Source: Gemmataceae bacterium
GTDB taxonomy: Bacteria > Planctomycetota > Planctomycetia > Gemmatales > Gemmataceae
NCBI GenBank assembly: GCA_019752375.1
Contig: JAIEMG010000214.1
Coordinates: 1 to 39,613, forward strand
Length of the DNA stretch: 39,613 nt
Direction: 5' to 3'
Part shown: piece by piece, positions 28,292 through 33,994 of the stretch
How positions within the stretch are numbered: position 1 is the stretch's first letter
Layout of the letters: each line of letters starts with the position of its first letter
The notes under the pieces: model-generated
What the model saw: the letters and a program-made list of their open reading frames with translations, nothing else
The model's database searches: none
What the model was told of the DNA's origin: nothing
Translations under genes and position numbers: made by a program

Positions 28292-28540
28292 GGTTCCAAT
28301 TGGGTGCAACTGCGTTTTCTACAAGGGAAACAGCAATCCTACACGGGAAAAACAAGGTTTTCGGCCATTCGGAGACCGGAAAATCGACCATTAATGCCCA
28401 AATTTGGGCAGCGATTGCAGCACGAAACTGACACGAGCTTTGAGAAGACCCTGAAAAACAGGGCATCTGCTACTCAAGCTCATCCTGTAGAATTAGCAGC
28501 TGCACCCGTTCCAATTCCGTAGGTTCCGCTGTGCCATCTC

Positions 28541-28653
28541 TTTGAAGGCGCCAAAATGGCCGATTTTCCGTGATATTTTGACTGCTTCGCTGGCAAACCG
28601 GGTCGTTCCAAGCCCCGAATTCGCTAGATTTCCGCCATTTTGGCACCTTCAAA
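28541..28653. mobile_element. MITE-like element with 20-base terminal inverted repeats
   Basis: TTTGAAGGCGCCAAAATGGC at 28541-28560 is matched by its inverse at 28634-28653 with one mismatch. A related direct repeat, GTAGGTTCCGCTGT / GTAGGTCCGCTGT, lies just outside each end. No coding capacity. It stands in the 491-base gap upstream of DUF1501. Confidence 0.5.
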
Positions 28654-28710
28654 CTGGTAGGTCCGCTGTATCCGTAGACCCTACGAACGGGAAGTTTGGT
28701 TATCGACTCC

Positions 28711-28773
28711 GTTCGTAGTTCCGCCTTCAGACGGCCTTCTCGCGGAAGACTGTCTGAAGGCGGAACTACGAAC
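28711..28773. repeat. GTAG-type inverted repeat, 22-bp arms
   Basis: Perfect 22-base arms (GTTCGTAGTTCCGCCTTCAG... and its inverse) around 19 bases; the GTAG foot is followed by TTCCGC, which also pairs with GCGGAA in the spacer, giving the nested REP layout. It lies 10 bases past the stop of the HD-GYP gene and may end its transcript. Confidence 0.7.
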
Positions 28774-28782
28774 AACGACAGC

Positions 28783-29841
28783 TTATCGCAGCTTGAGGAT
28801 GAAGCTGGTCGACGCCGGCGTGCGCTGATCGAACAGGCCGTCCGGTACGCGCAGCGCCTTGCCGATGACTCCGGCCGCCGTGGGTGCGATGGCGGTGCAG
28901 AAGTGATCAACCAATTCGGGATCGAGGCCGCCGCCCGCCGCGTCACGGCGGAGGATTTCCAGACACTGCTGGTGCGGAATCGCGCCGCGGTAGGGACGGG
29001 CACTGGCGAGCGAATCGTAGACGTCCGCCACGGACAAGATGCGTACCAGCAGCGGAATGGCACCGCCGAACAGGCCGTCCGGATAACCGCGGCCGTCCAG
29101 GCGTTCGTGATGCCAGCGGATCATCGGCACCGCGTCGCGCACGGAGCGCAGCGGCTCGGCGATGCGAGCGCCCTGCACCGTGTGTTGCTTCATGATTTCG
29201 AATTCGGCGGGAGTCAGCGACTCCGGCTTGTCGAGAATGGCGTCCGGCACGCTCACCTTGCCGATGTCGTGGAGCAGAGCGCCTTTTCGCAAGGTCTCCC
29301 ACTCGTCTTCGGGTACCGCAACCTCGGCTGCGAGGGTCAGCGCATAGGCCGCGACGCGCTCGGAGTGGCCGTGCGTGTACGGACTCTTGGCTTCGACCAC
29401 GCGAGCGAAAGCAAAGACGACTGCCTCGGCCGAATCGCGTTCTTCCACCAGCTTCTTGATGCGCAAGAGCGACCGGCAGCGGGCCACGACTTCCAGACAT
29501 TGGAACGGCTTGGTGATGAAGTCGTCGGCACCCAGTTCCCAGGCCTTGAGCTTGGCTTCAAAGGCATTCTGGGCCGTGACGATGACGATGGGAATGAGGC
29601 GGGTGGCAGGGTCGTTCTTGACCTGGCGGCAGACTTCATAGCCGTCGATGCGCGGCATGTCGAGGTCGAGCAGGATCAGGTCGGGCGTATGATGGACGAT
29701 CCGCTCCAGCGCTTCCTGGCCGTCGCTGGCGACATCGACCTGGTGGCCTTCGCCCAACAGCACCCGCTCCAGGAGGAGAGCGTTGGTGCGGTTGTCGTCA
29801 ACCACGAGGATACGAGGTACGGGGGATTCCGCCTTCGCCAT
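28783..29841 (-). CDS. Response regulator with HD-GYP phosphodiesterase domain
   Basis: 352 aa. The receiver domain (about 10-125) has ILVVDDN acidic pocket, LILLDLDMPRIDGYEV with the phospho-acceptor Asp, IVTAQ and the KP of DDFITKPF. After a helical linker comes an HD-GYP domain: HSERVAAYAL, LLHDIGKVSVPDAIL, HHERLDGRGYPDGL and ILSVADVYDSLASARPYR. Such RpfG-type proteins hydrolyse cyclic di-GMP under control of a partner sensor kinase. No kinase of the histidine type is adjacent. ATG 29841 has GGAG ten bases upstream; the open frame extends further but without a better start. Confidence 0.93.
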   Translation of the reverse strand: MAKAESPVPRILVVDDNRTNALLLERVLLGEGHQVDVASDGQEALERIVHHTPDLILLDLDMPRIDGYEVCRQVKNDPATRLIPIVIVTAQNAFEAKLKAWELGADDFITKPFQCLEVVARCRSLLRIKKLVEERDSAEAVVFAFARVVEAKSPYTHGHSERVAAYALTLAAEVAVPEDEWETLRKGALLHDIGKVSVPDAILDKPESLTPAEFEIMKQHTVQGARIAEPLRSVRDAVPMIRWHHERLDGRGYPDGLFGGAIPLLVRILSVADVYDSLASARPYRGAIPHQQCLEILRRDAAGGGLDPELVDHFCTAIAPTAAGVIGKALRVPDGLFDQRTPASTSFILKLR

Positions 29842-29974
29842 GGAAGGGTTCTCCGGTTTGCGCGAGTCGGTCGTTAGTGGAGGCGTGGACTCAGTGTAAG
29901 CGCGCCAAATTGGCTTTGCAATCAAAAACGCGATTTCCTCAGCAATGGCGCGTGCCACGGTTGACAAACTGTTC

Positions 29975-29980
29975 TATACT
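29975..29980 (+). promoter_or_regulatory. Possible -10 element for the kinase gene
   Basis: TATACT at 29975 lies 152 bases before the kinase ATG in the divergent gap 29842-30131. A TTGACA occurs at 29961 but only 8 bases away, too close to be its -35 element, so this is a weak call. Confidence 0.2.
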
Positions 29981-30131
29981 TCGGTGACCCCCGAAAGTCC
30001 CCCAATACACTTCCCGTCCGGGTGTATCCCCGTCCACTAATCGGTGTGCGCCGACGTGTGCCACCGGTCTGTCCCGTCATTGCAACGCACGCTCCATTTC
30101 GAGCCATTCGCCTTGTGGAGGAGCCGTCATC

Positions 30132-30965
30132 ATGGTTCGAGCGTCCTCACTTTTGATCGGCAAGGAACTATCGCGCGACTACCGGCTGGTTCGGCTGCGC
30201 GGCCGCGGCGCTTTCGGCAGCGTCTGGGAGGCGATTACTCCGGATGGGTTGCCGGTCGCCCTCAAGTTCTTGCCGTGCAACGATCAAATGTCCACGTCCC
30301 TGGAGATCCGCGCCATTCAGGCGATTAATCACCTGTACCACCCCAATCTGATCCCGGTCGAGCAGGTGTGGTGTTATCGCCGCTACGTCGTCGCCACCAT
30401 GCCGCTGGCCGAAGGCAGCTTGTCCGACCTGTTGGAAGTCTACCGCAGCGAGTACGGCACGCCGATCGCGGCGACGGACCTGTTCCGCTACATGAGCCAG
30501 GTGGCGCTGGCGCTGGACTTCCTGAACAAGCGGCAGCACTTCGTGGACGGCCGGCACGTCGCCTATCAGCACTGCGATATCAAGCCGAGCAATCTGCTGC
30601 TGTTCGAGGAAACGGTCAAGATCACCGATTTCGGCTTGGCCTCGCCGACCAGTTCGCCGTTGCGCTTCCACCGGCGCGGCGGCACTCCAGACTTCATGGC
30701 GCCCGAAGTGCTGCAAGGCCGACTGAGCGACTGGACCGATCAGTTTTCGCTGGCCGTCACATACTGTCAACTGCGCGGCGGCCGACTGCCCTTCCCGCCC
30801 ATGTCCGCCATGCCGGAGCGTACCCACATTCGGCCGGCGCCGGACCTGACCATGTTGCCCGACAAGGAACGTCCCATCGTGGCCCGCGCGCTGGCCCTGG
30901 CCCCGCAAGACCGCTGGCCATCGTCTACCGACCTCGTCAATGCGCTGAAGAAGGTTGCCCGTTAG
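30132..30965 (+). CDS. Small Ser/Thr protein kinase
   Basis: 277 aa, essentially a bare kinase domain with no transmembrane or sensor region. Gly loop RGRGAFGSVWEA, ATP-binding Lys in VALKFL, catalytic loop QHCDIKPSNLLL (HRD reads HCD, so a non-RD kinase), DFG in ITDFGLAS, and the APE motif in GTPDFMAPEVL; C-lobe QFSLAVTYCQLRGGRLPF. ATG follows GGAGGAG. It should phosphorylate Ser/Thr on soluble partners; the substrate is unknown. Its stop codon lies at the very edge of the MITE copy that follows, so the element may have supplied the present 3' end. It is the last protein gene before the tRNA/Y-RNA region and runs the same way. Confidence 0.9.
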   Translation: MVRASSLLIGKELSRDYRLVRLRGRGAFGSVWEAITPDGLPVALKFLPCNDQMSTSLEIRAIQAINHLYHPNLIPVEQVWCYRRYVVATMPLAEGSLSDLLEVYRSEYGTPIAATDLFRYMSQVALALDFLNKRQHFVDGRHVAYQHCDIKPSNLLLFEETVKITDFGLASPTSSPLRFHRRGGTPDFMAPEVLQGRLSDWTDQFSLAVTYCQLRGGRLPFPPMSAMPERTHIRPAPDLTMLPDKERPIVARALALAPQDRWPSSTDLVNALKKVAR

Positions 30966-31080
30966 AACTCATCCAAGAATCAGTTCGTAGGACGGATTGG
31001 AAATCCGTCCGTGTGTACCGGACGGATTGGAAATCCGTCCTACGAAACCGACGAACTGATTCTTGGATGAGTCCTTAGCC
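30961..31080. mobile_element. MITE-like element A with inner GTAG REP pair
   Basis: Outer inverted repeats centre on ACTCATCCAAGAATCAGTTC and its inverse; inside are two inverted units GTAG + GACGGATT/AATCCGTC. The left end (GTTAGAACTCATCC) matches the inverse of the right end of element B at 31603. Non-coding. Confidence 0.65.
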
Positions 31081-31374
31081 CGACGCGCCAGCGAGGATTG
31101 CGAACCGTCGATGACGGACCGCTCGCCGAAAACATTTCCCGGAAATTCCGTGAACCCGATGCCGCGCCTTGCGTCTTACCCTGTGTACTGAGTTTGGGGC
31201 CGTGACAGTCGAAGCAGGCTGGGCCGGCAAGAGCCGTGGGGAAGCGATGAGTTCGATTCGCGTCTATCTGGTGCTTGAACAGCAGACCACCGCGGAACGG
31301 TTGTGGTCGCTGAGCCGGCTCGATCATCGGTACAGGTTGTGACACCGGGTTCTCACCCGAAGATGGCCATTCGG

Positions 31375-31402
31375 GGCCAGGTGTCGCAACAGACGCCTGG
31401 CC
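31375..31402 (+). terminator. 11-bp hairpin before the first tRNA
   Basis: GGCCAGGTGTC pairs with GACGCCTGGCC (one U-G) around a 6-base loop, 11 bases before tRNA-Glu. The following bases CTTTGCTATTT are only partly T-rich, so it may be a terminator for upstream transcription or a processing hairpin. The rest of 31081-31374 shows no gene. Confidence 0.35.
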
Positions 31403-31413
31403 CTTTGCTATTT

Positions 31414-31485
31414 GGCCCGTTCGTCTATCGGTCAGGATTCCTGGCTTTCAACCAGAGAAGAGGGGTTCGACTCCCCTACGGGCTG
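31414..31485 (+). tRNA. tRNA-Glu(UUC)
   Basis: Acceptor GGCCCGT/ACGGGCT (G1-U72), D arm GTCT, anticodon loop CTTTCAA in a stem with one mismatch, T arm GGGG-TTCGACT-CCCC. No encoded CCA. First member of the array; element B begins right after it. Confidence 0.85.
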
Positions 31486-31603
31486 CTAAGAAGCCATCCA
31501 AGAATAAGTTCGTAGGTTTCGTAGGACGGATTTCCAATCCGTCCGGCACACACGGACGGATTGGAAATCCGTCCTACGAATTTATTCTTGGATGAGTTCT
31601 AAC
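31484..31603. mobile_element. MITE-like element B with inner GTAG REP pair
   Basis: Second copy of element A: CATCCAAGAATAAGTTCGTAG on the left (first 20 bases) and its inverse on the right, enclosing inverted GTAG + GACGGATT units. It separates the first tRNA from the rest of the array; its left end abuts the tRNA-Glu 3' end. Confidence 0.65.
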
Positions 31604-31607
31604 TTTC

Positions 31608-31679
31608 GGTCCGGTGGTGTAACAGAAGCACGGCGATCGGATACGTCGCTGGAGAAAGGTGCGACTCCTTCCCGGACTA
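31608..31679 (+). tRNA. Atypical tRNA-like, anticodon GAU (Ile) with G33
   Basis: Acceptor GGTCCGG/CCGGACT, D arm GTGT...GCAC, anticodon stem GCGAT/GTCGC with 7-base loop CGGATAC, so G at position 33 and GAU as anticodon. T loop is TGCGACT with G at 55. Both normally invariant U positions are changed, so it may not be a working tRNA. Confidence 0.5.
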
Positions 31680-31696
31680 CTTGGCGGGCGATTCAC

Positions 31697-31767
31697 TGGG
31701 GCGTGTTGTAACGGTAGCGAGCCTGGCTGTTAACCAGGAAGTCGGGGTTCGAGTCCCTGCTCCCCAG
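31697..31767 (+). tRNA. tRNA-Asn(GUU)
   Basis: Acceptor TGGGGCG/CTCCCCA (one mismatch), anticodon arm CCTGG-CTGTTAA-CCAGG, T arm CGGGG-TTCGAGT-CCCTG. Confidence 0.85.
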
Positions 31768-31776
31768 CTTATTCCA

Positions 31777-31848
31777 GTGCCCTTGGCCGAGCGGCTGAGG
31801 CATCGGTCTTCCAAACCGAACAGGCGGGTTCAACTCCCGCAGGGCACT
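31777..31848 (+). tRNA. tRNA-Gly(UCC)
   Basis: Acceptor GTGCCCT/AGGGCAC, anticodon arm TCGGT-CTTCCAA-ACCGA, T arm GCGGG-TTCAACT-CCCGC. The D arm (GCCGAGCGGCTGAGGC) is of the kind usually seen in Ser/Leu tRNAs. Confidence 0.8.
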
Positions 31849-31849
31849 C

Positions 31850-31921
31850 TCGGGGATCGGCTAACAGTAGGCCGCTTGGCTCTGAACCAGGAGATGGAGG
31901 TTCCGAACCCTTCTCCCCGAA
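31850..31921 (+). tRNA. tRNA-Gln(CUG)
   Basis: Acceptor TCGGGGA/TCCCCGA, anticodon loop CTCTGAA in a TTGG/CCAG stem, T loop of 8 bases (TTCCGAAC) instead of 7. Only one base separates it from tRNA-Gly. Confidence 0.75.
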
Positions 31922-31931
31922 TTGAACGTCA

Positions 31932-32019
31932 CAGAAGTGATCCGGCCGGATGAGGAACTCGTCTCGAAAACGAGTGGCCGTGAAACACGGTTTGTGGGTT
32001 CGAGTCCCACCGCTTCCGC
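31932..32019 (+). tRNA. tRNA-Ser(CGA)
   Basis: Long variable arm (GGCCGTGAAACACGGTT), anticodon arm CTCGT-CTCGAAA-ACGAG, T arm GTGGG-TTCGAGT-CCCAC. One acceptor mismatch (A2-C71) and an unusual D arm. Confidence 0.8.
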
Positions 32020-32048
32020 TGCGATATGTCCCCGTAACGGAGCGTGGA

Positions 32049-32163
32049 AATGACTAATTCCTAATGACTAATGTCTAAGGAATGAACCAATGCGGCAGGC
32101 ATTTTATCTGGTTGGTCATTGGGGATTTGGGATTTGATCAGTCATTCGTCCGTAGTCATTAGA
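32049..32163. repeat. Inverted heptamer repeat within the tRNA array
   Basis: Left block reads TGACTAA, TTCCTAA, TGACTAA, TGTCTAA; right block (32113-32163) has complementary TTAGTCA/TTGGTCA-like units. Folds to a hairpin between tRNA-Ser and tRNA-Leu. Confidence 0.6.
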
Positions 32164-32173
32164 CGTTCTCGAC

Positions 32174-32251
32174 GGCACGGTACGCAAACCGGCAAAGCGA
32201 CCAAGCTCAAACCTTGGTGACTGATTGTGGGTTCGACTCCCACTCGTGCCA
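32174..32251 (+). tRNA. tRNA-Leu(CAA)
   Basis: Acceptor GGCACGG/TCGTGCC, anticodon arm CCAAG-CTCAAAC-CTTGG, extended variable region, T arm GTGGG-TTCGACT-CCCAC. Confidence 0.85.
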
Positions 32252-32264
32252 CTGAAACAAAAAC

Positions 32265-32344
32265 GCGTCGGCTGGGCATTGGCGAGCCCAAGCGGCTGTA
32301 ACCCGCTCGCAATTGCTGTGCAGGTTCAACTCCTGCTCGACGCA
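32265..32344 (+). tRNA. tRNA-Tyr(GUA)
   Basis: Acceptor GCGTCGG/TCGACGC, anticodon arm AGCGG-CTGTAAC-CCGCT, extended variable arm, T arm GCAGG-TTCAACT-CCTGC. Confidence 0.88.
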
Positions 32345-32352
32345 CTCGACAT

Positions 32353-32425
32353 GGCCCGTTCGTCTATCGGTTCAGGACGCCGGCCTCTCACGCCGGCAAG
32401 AGGGGTTCGATTCCCCTACGGGCTA
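32353..32425 (+). tRNA. tRNA-Glu(CUC)
   Basis: Almost the same body as the first tRNA-Glu but with anticodon arm CCGGC-CTCTCAC-GCCGG. The two probably arose by duplication. Confidence 0.88.
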
Positions 32426-32427
32426 CT

Positions 32428-32526
32428 GGAAGAAGGAAAAAGGAAAAAGGAAAAAGGAAAAACGGACACGGGAAGTGTTTCACGGGCTTGTGTTCCTTTC
32501 TCCTTTCTCCTTTTTCCTTCTTCCTT
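32428..32526. repeat. Inverted GGAAAAA heptamer repeat within the tRNA array
   Basis: GGAAAAA repeated four times on the left (32428-32463), TCCTTTC/TCCTTTT units on the right (32493-32526). Hairpin-forming spacer between tRNA-Glu and tRNA-Met. Confidence 0.7.
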
Positions 32527-32529
32527 GAT

Positions 32530-32598
32530 TGCAGGCGGACAGGTGTTCGACTGGCCCTCATAAGGCCGGACTGCCCGGATCGATACCGGGGCCTGCAA
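32530..32598 (+). tRNA. tRNA-Met-like (CAU)
   Basis: Acceptor TGCAGGC/GCCTGCA, anticodon arm GGCC-CTCATAA-GGCC, T arm CCCGG-ATCGATA-CCGGG with A at position 54. CAU could be elongator Met or, if modified, Ile2. Confidence 0.7.
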
Positions 32599-32609
32599 CT
32601 TGTCAATCG

Positions 32610-32686
32610 GGCCGAGTACGCAAACCTGGTAAAGCGATCAGGTCGAGAGCCTGGTGAATTTGTGGGTTCGACTCCCACCTCGGTCA
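32610..32686 (+). tRNA. tRNA-Leu(GAG) with C33
   Basis: Acceptor GGCCGAG/CTCGGTC, anticodon stem TCAGG/CCTGG with loop TCGAGAG (C at 33, anticodon GAG), extended variable region, T arm GTGGG-TTCGACT-CCCAC. Body similar to tRNA-Leu(CAA). Confidence 0.7.
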
Positions 32687-32718
32687 CTGAAAATGCCATG
32701 CCGCAAGCGGCGGACGAG

Positions 32719-32789
32719 GGTCTTCAGGTGTTGTGGCTGCACACTTCCTCGGTAAGGAAGCAGGCTGGGTTCGATTCCCGGGTGGACCT
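32719..32789 (+). tRNA. tRNA-Thr(GGU) with C33
   Basis: Acceptor GGTCTTC/GTGGACC (one mismatch), D arm GTGT...GCAC, anticodon arm CTTCC-TCGGTAA-GGAAG with C at 33, T arm CTGGG-TTCGATT-CCCGG. Confidence 0.65.
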
Positions 32790-32799
32790 CTGATGGAAT

Positions 32800-32872
32800 G
32801 GGGACGCATGTACTCTGGGGAGCGAGACTGCCTTGCAAGCCGTCTGTGTGGGTTCGATTCCCACCGTTTCCA
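32800..32872 (+). tRNA. tRNA-Ala(UGC)
   Basis: Acceptor GGGGACG/CGTTTCC (two G-U), anticodon arm ACTGC-CTTGCAA-GCCGT (one mismatch), T arm GTGGG-TTCGATT-CCCAC. The D arm is irregular. Confidence 0.65.
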
Positions 32873-32887
32873 CTGGGAGCCAAGAAC

Positions 32888-33010
<123 letters not shown>

Positions 33011-33096
33011 GGAAGGTAGCCGGATACGGCTCGCCGGGCCGGTTTGCTAAACCGTGCGGCCGAAAGGTCGTGAGGGTTCGACTCCCTTGCCTTCCG
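33011..33096 (+). tRNA. tRNA-Ser(GCU)
   Basis: Acceptor GGAAGGT/GCCTTCC, anticodon loop TTGCTAA in a CCGGT/ACCGT stem, long variable arm GCGGCCGAAAGGTCGT, T arm GAGGG-TTCGACT-CCCTT. Confidence 0.85.
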
Positions 33097-33101
33097 CTCA
33101 C

Positions 33102-33173
33102 GCCCCGATGGTGAAACGGACATCATGCCTCGCTTCAAACGAGGGGTTCCGGGTTCGAGTCCTGGTCGGGGTG
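33102..33173 (+). tRNA. tRNA with UCA anticodon (opal-reading or Sec-like)
   Basis: Acceptor GCCCCGA/TCGGGGT, perfect anticodon stem CCTCG/CGAGG around loop CTTCAAA, giving U33 and anticodon UCA. T arm CCGGG-TTCGAGT-CCTGG, short variable region. The short variable arm and 7-bp acceptor argue against tRNA-Sec, so it would read UGA as a suppressor if functional. Confidence 0.65.
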
Positions 33174-33177
33174 CTTT

Positions 33178-33251
33178 GGTCCCGTCGTCTAGAGGTTCAG
33201 GACGTCCCCTTGACGTGGGGAAGATCGGTGGTTCGACTCCACCCGGGACTA
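33178..33251 (+). tRNA. tRNA-Val(GAC)
   Basis: Acceptor GGTCCCG/CGGGACT, anticodon arm TCCCC-TTGACGT-GGGGA, T arm GGTGG-TTCGACT-CCACC. The 5' half resembles the tRNA-Glu members of the array. Confidence 0.75.
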
Positions 33252-33263
33252 CTGTCAGTGACG

Positions 33264-33337
33264 CCGTCTGTGGTGTAACGGTCCAGCACACAGGCCTGTG
33301 AAGCCTATGGTGGAGGGTTCAAATCCCCCCGGACGGA
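33264..33337 (+). tRNA. tRNA-His(GUG)
   Basis: Acceptor CCGTCTG/CGGACGG preceded by G, D arm GTGT...GCAC, anticodon loop CTGTGAA in an AGGC/GCCT stem, T loop TTCAAAT. Position 73 is A rather than the usual C. Confidence 0.75.
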
Positions 33338-33351
33338 CTGCTTTGTTTGAT

Positions 33352-33421
33352 ACCAGCGTGCTCCTGGGCGAGCAGACGGCTTCCAACCCCGTCGGGCAGG
33401 GTTCGACTCCTTGCGCTGGTG
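33352..33421 (+). tRNA. tRNA-Trp(CCA)
   Basis: Acceptor ACCAGCG/CGCTGGT with G73, anticodon loop TTCCAAC in an ACGGC/CCCGT stem (C-C mismatch at the top), T arm CAGGG-TTCGACT-CCTTG. Confidence 0.7.
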
Positions 33422-33456
33422 CTCGTGACCGCCGCTTGCGGCGTAGCACTCACTCT

Positions 33457-33528
33457 GTCCTCGTAGTGTAGCGGATCGCATCCAACTCTGCGAAGGTTGT
33501 GGCCCAGGTTCGAATCCTGGCGAGGACA
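33457..33528 (+). tRNA. tRNA-Arg(GCG)
   Basis: Acceptor GTCCTCG/CGAGGAC perfect, anticodon stem CAACT/GGTTG with loop CTGCGAA (anticodon GCG), T arm CCAGG-TTCGAAT-CCTGG. Bacteria normally read CGN with ACG (inosine), so GCG is unusual. Last canonical tRNA of the array. Confidence 0.75.
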
Positions 33529-33533
33529 TTAAC

Positions 33534-33595
33534 GCCAACTGCCGATACGGACTACATTTTTTGGAAGTGTGACGTCTGTATCAAACTTCGTTGGC
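33534..33595 (+). ncRNA. Y-RNA-like unit 1 (minimal hairpin)
   Basis: Outer stem GCCAAC/GTTGGC, asymmetric internal loop TGCC/AAACTTC, inner stem GATACGGAC/GTCTGTATC (one G-U), apical TACATTT...AAGTGT hairpin. The order and loop sequences are shared by five further units downstream, all upstream of the TROVE gene. This copy carries no extra module, showing the bare handle. Identification as a Ro ligand is inferred from shared structure and gene context. Confidence 0.65.
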
Positions 33596-33606
33596 CTTGA
33601 TCGAAT

Positions 33607-33735
33607 GCCCAACTGCCCGTCGGGAGTACATCACCCTGCTAAGGTGAAGGTCCGGGTTCAATTCCCGGCGCGTCGTAGATAGCGGCGCGTGGTGTAACGG
33701 CAGCACAACAAGTTCTCGGCACCACTTCGTTGGGC
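33607..33735 (+). ncRNA. Y-RNA-like unit 2 with permuted tRNA-like module
   Basis: Outer stem GCCCAAC/GTTGGGC, internal loop TGCCC/ACCACTTC, inner stem GTCGGGAG/TTCTCGGC (with G-U pairs), then TACATC. The loop holds tRNA parts in permuted order: a hairpin CACC-CTGCTAA-GGTG, T arm CCGGG-TTCAATT-CCCGG, acceptor 3' strand CGCGTCG, a 7-base link, acceptor 5' strand CGGCGCG, and D arm GTGT-AACGGCA-GCAC. The acceptor is thus closed by a loop and has no free 3' end. Bacterial YrlA RNAs that bind Ro proteins are known to contain a tRNA-like domain; this fits that class. Confidence 0.75.
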
Positions 33736-33851
33736 AGTCATTGAAGGGCAGCGTGGCGAATGCCAGGGACAAACCCATAAAGGGCCCTCCTTTGCAGGGC
33801 ACACTAAGCTCGATCCCCATGGCATTTCCGCTCGGCGCTTCGTGACGACAT
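33736..33851 (+). other. Structured spacer between Y-like units 2 and 3
   Basis: AATGCCA (33759) pairs with TGGCATT (33820), with GGGA/TCCC inside it and two small hairpins, CCC-ATAAA-GGG and GCCCT/AGGGC. The sequence GCGCTTCGTGACG near its end resembles the shared 3' strand of the Y-like units but I find no matching 5' strand. It could be a degenerate unit or an independent RNA. Confidence 0.35.
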
Positions 33852-33960
33852 GGGTTGACTGCCGGTTGGACTCCATCGGTCGCAGGTTCGAGTCCTGTCG
33901 CCCCTGCGTGGGGCGTAGCTCAGAGGTAGAGCAATGTTCTGGCCACCACTTCGTCAACCC
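33852..33960 (+). ncRNA. Y-RNA-like unit 3 with permuted tRNA-like module
   Basis: Outer stem GGGTTGAC/GTCAACCC, internal loop TGCC/ACCACTTC, inner stem GGTTGGA/TTCTGGCC. Module order: 3' strand of an anticodon-like stem CATCG, T arm GCAGG-TTCGAGT-CCTGT, acceptor CGCCCC closed by TGCGT to GGGGCG, D arm GCTC-AGAGGTA-GAGC, then CAATG which pairs back to CATCG with one mismatch. The tRNA body is complete except that the anticodon loop is replaced by the Y stem. Outer-stem bases differ from unit 2 but still pair, supporting the structure. Confidence 0.75.
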
Positions 33961-33994
33961 CGTTTTGAGAAACACTGATCCCAGGCGGCATCGC

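Noticed and set aside
31302..31373. Degenerate tRNA-His-like sequence before the array
   Set aside because: TGGTC/GGCCA could be an acceptor and TTGTGAC an anticodon loop, but no valid anticodon stem or T loop can be drawn; kept out of the feature list.
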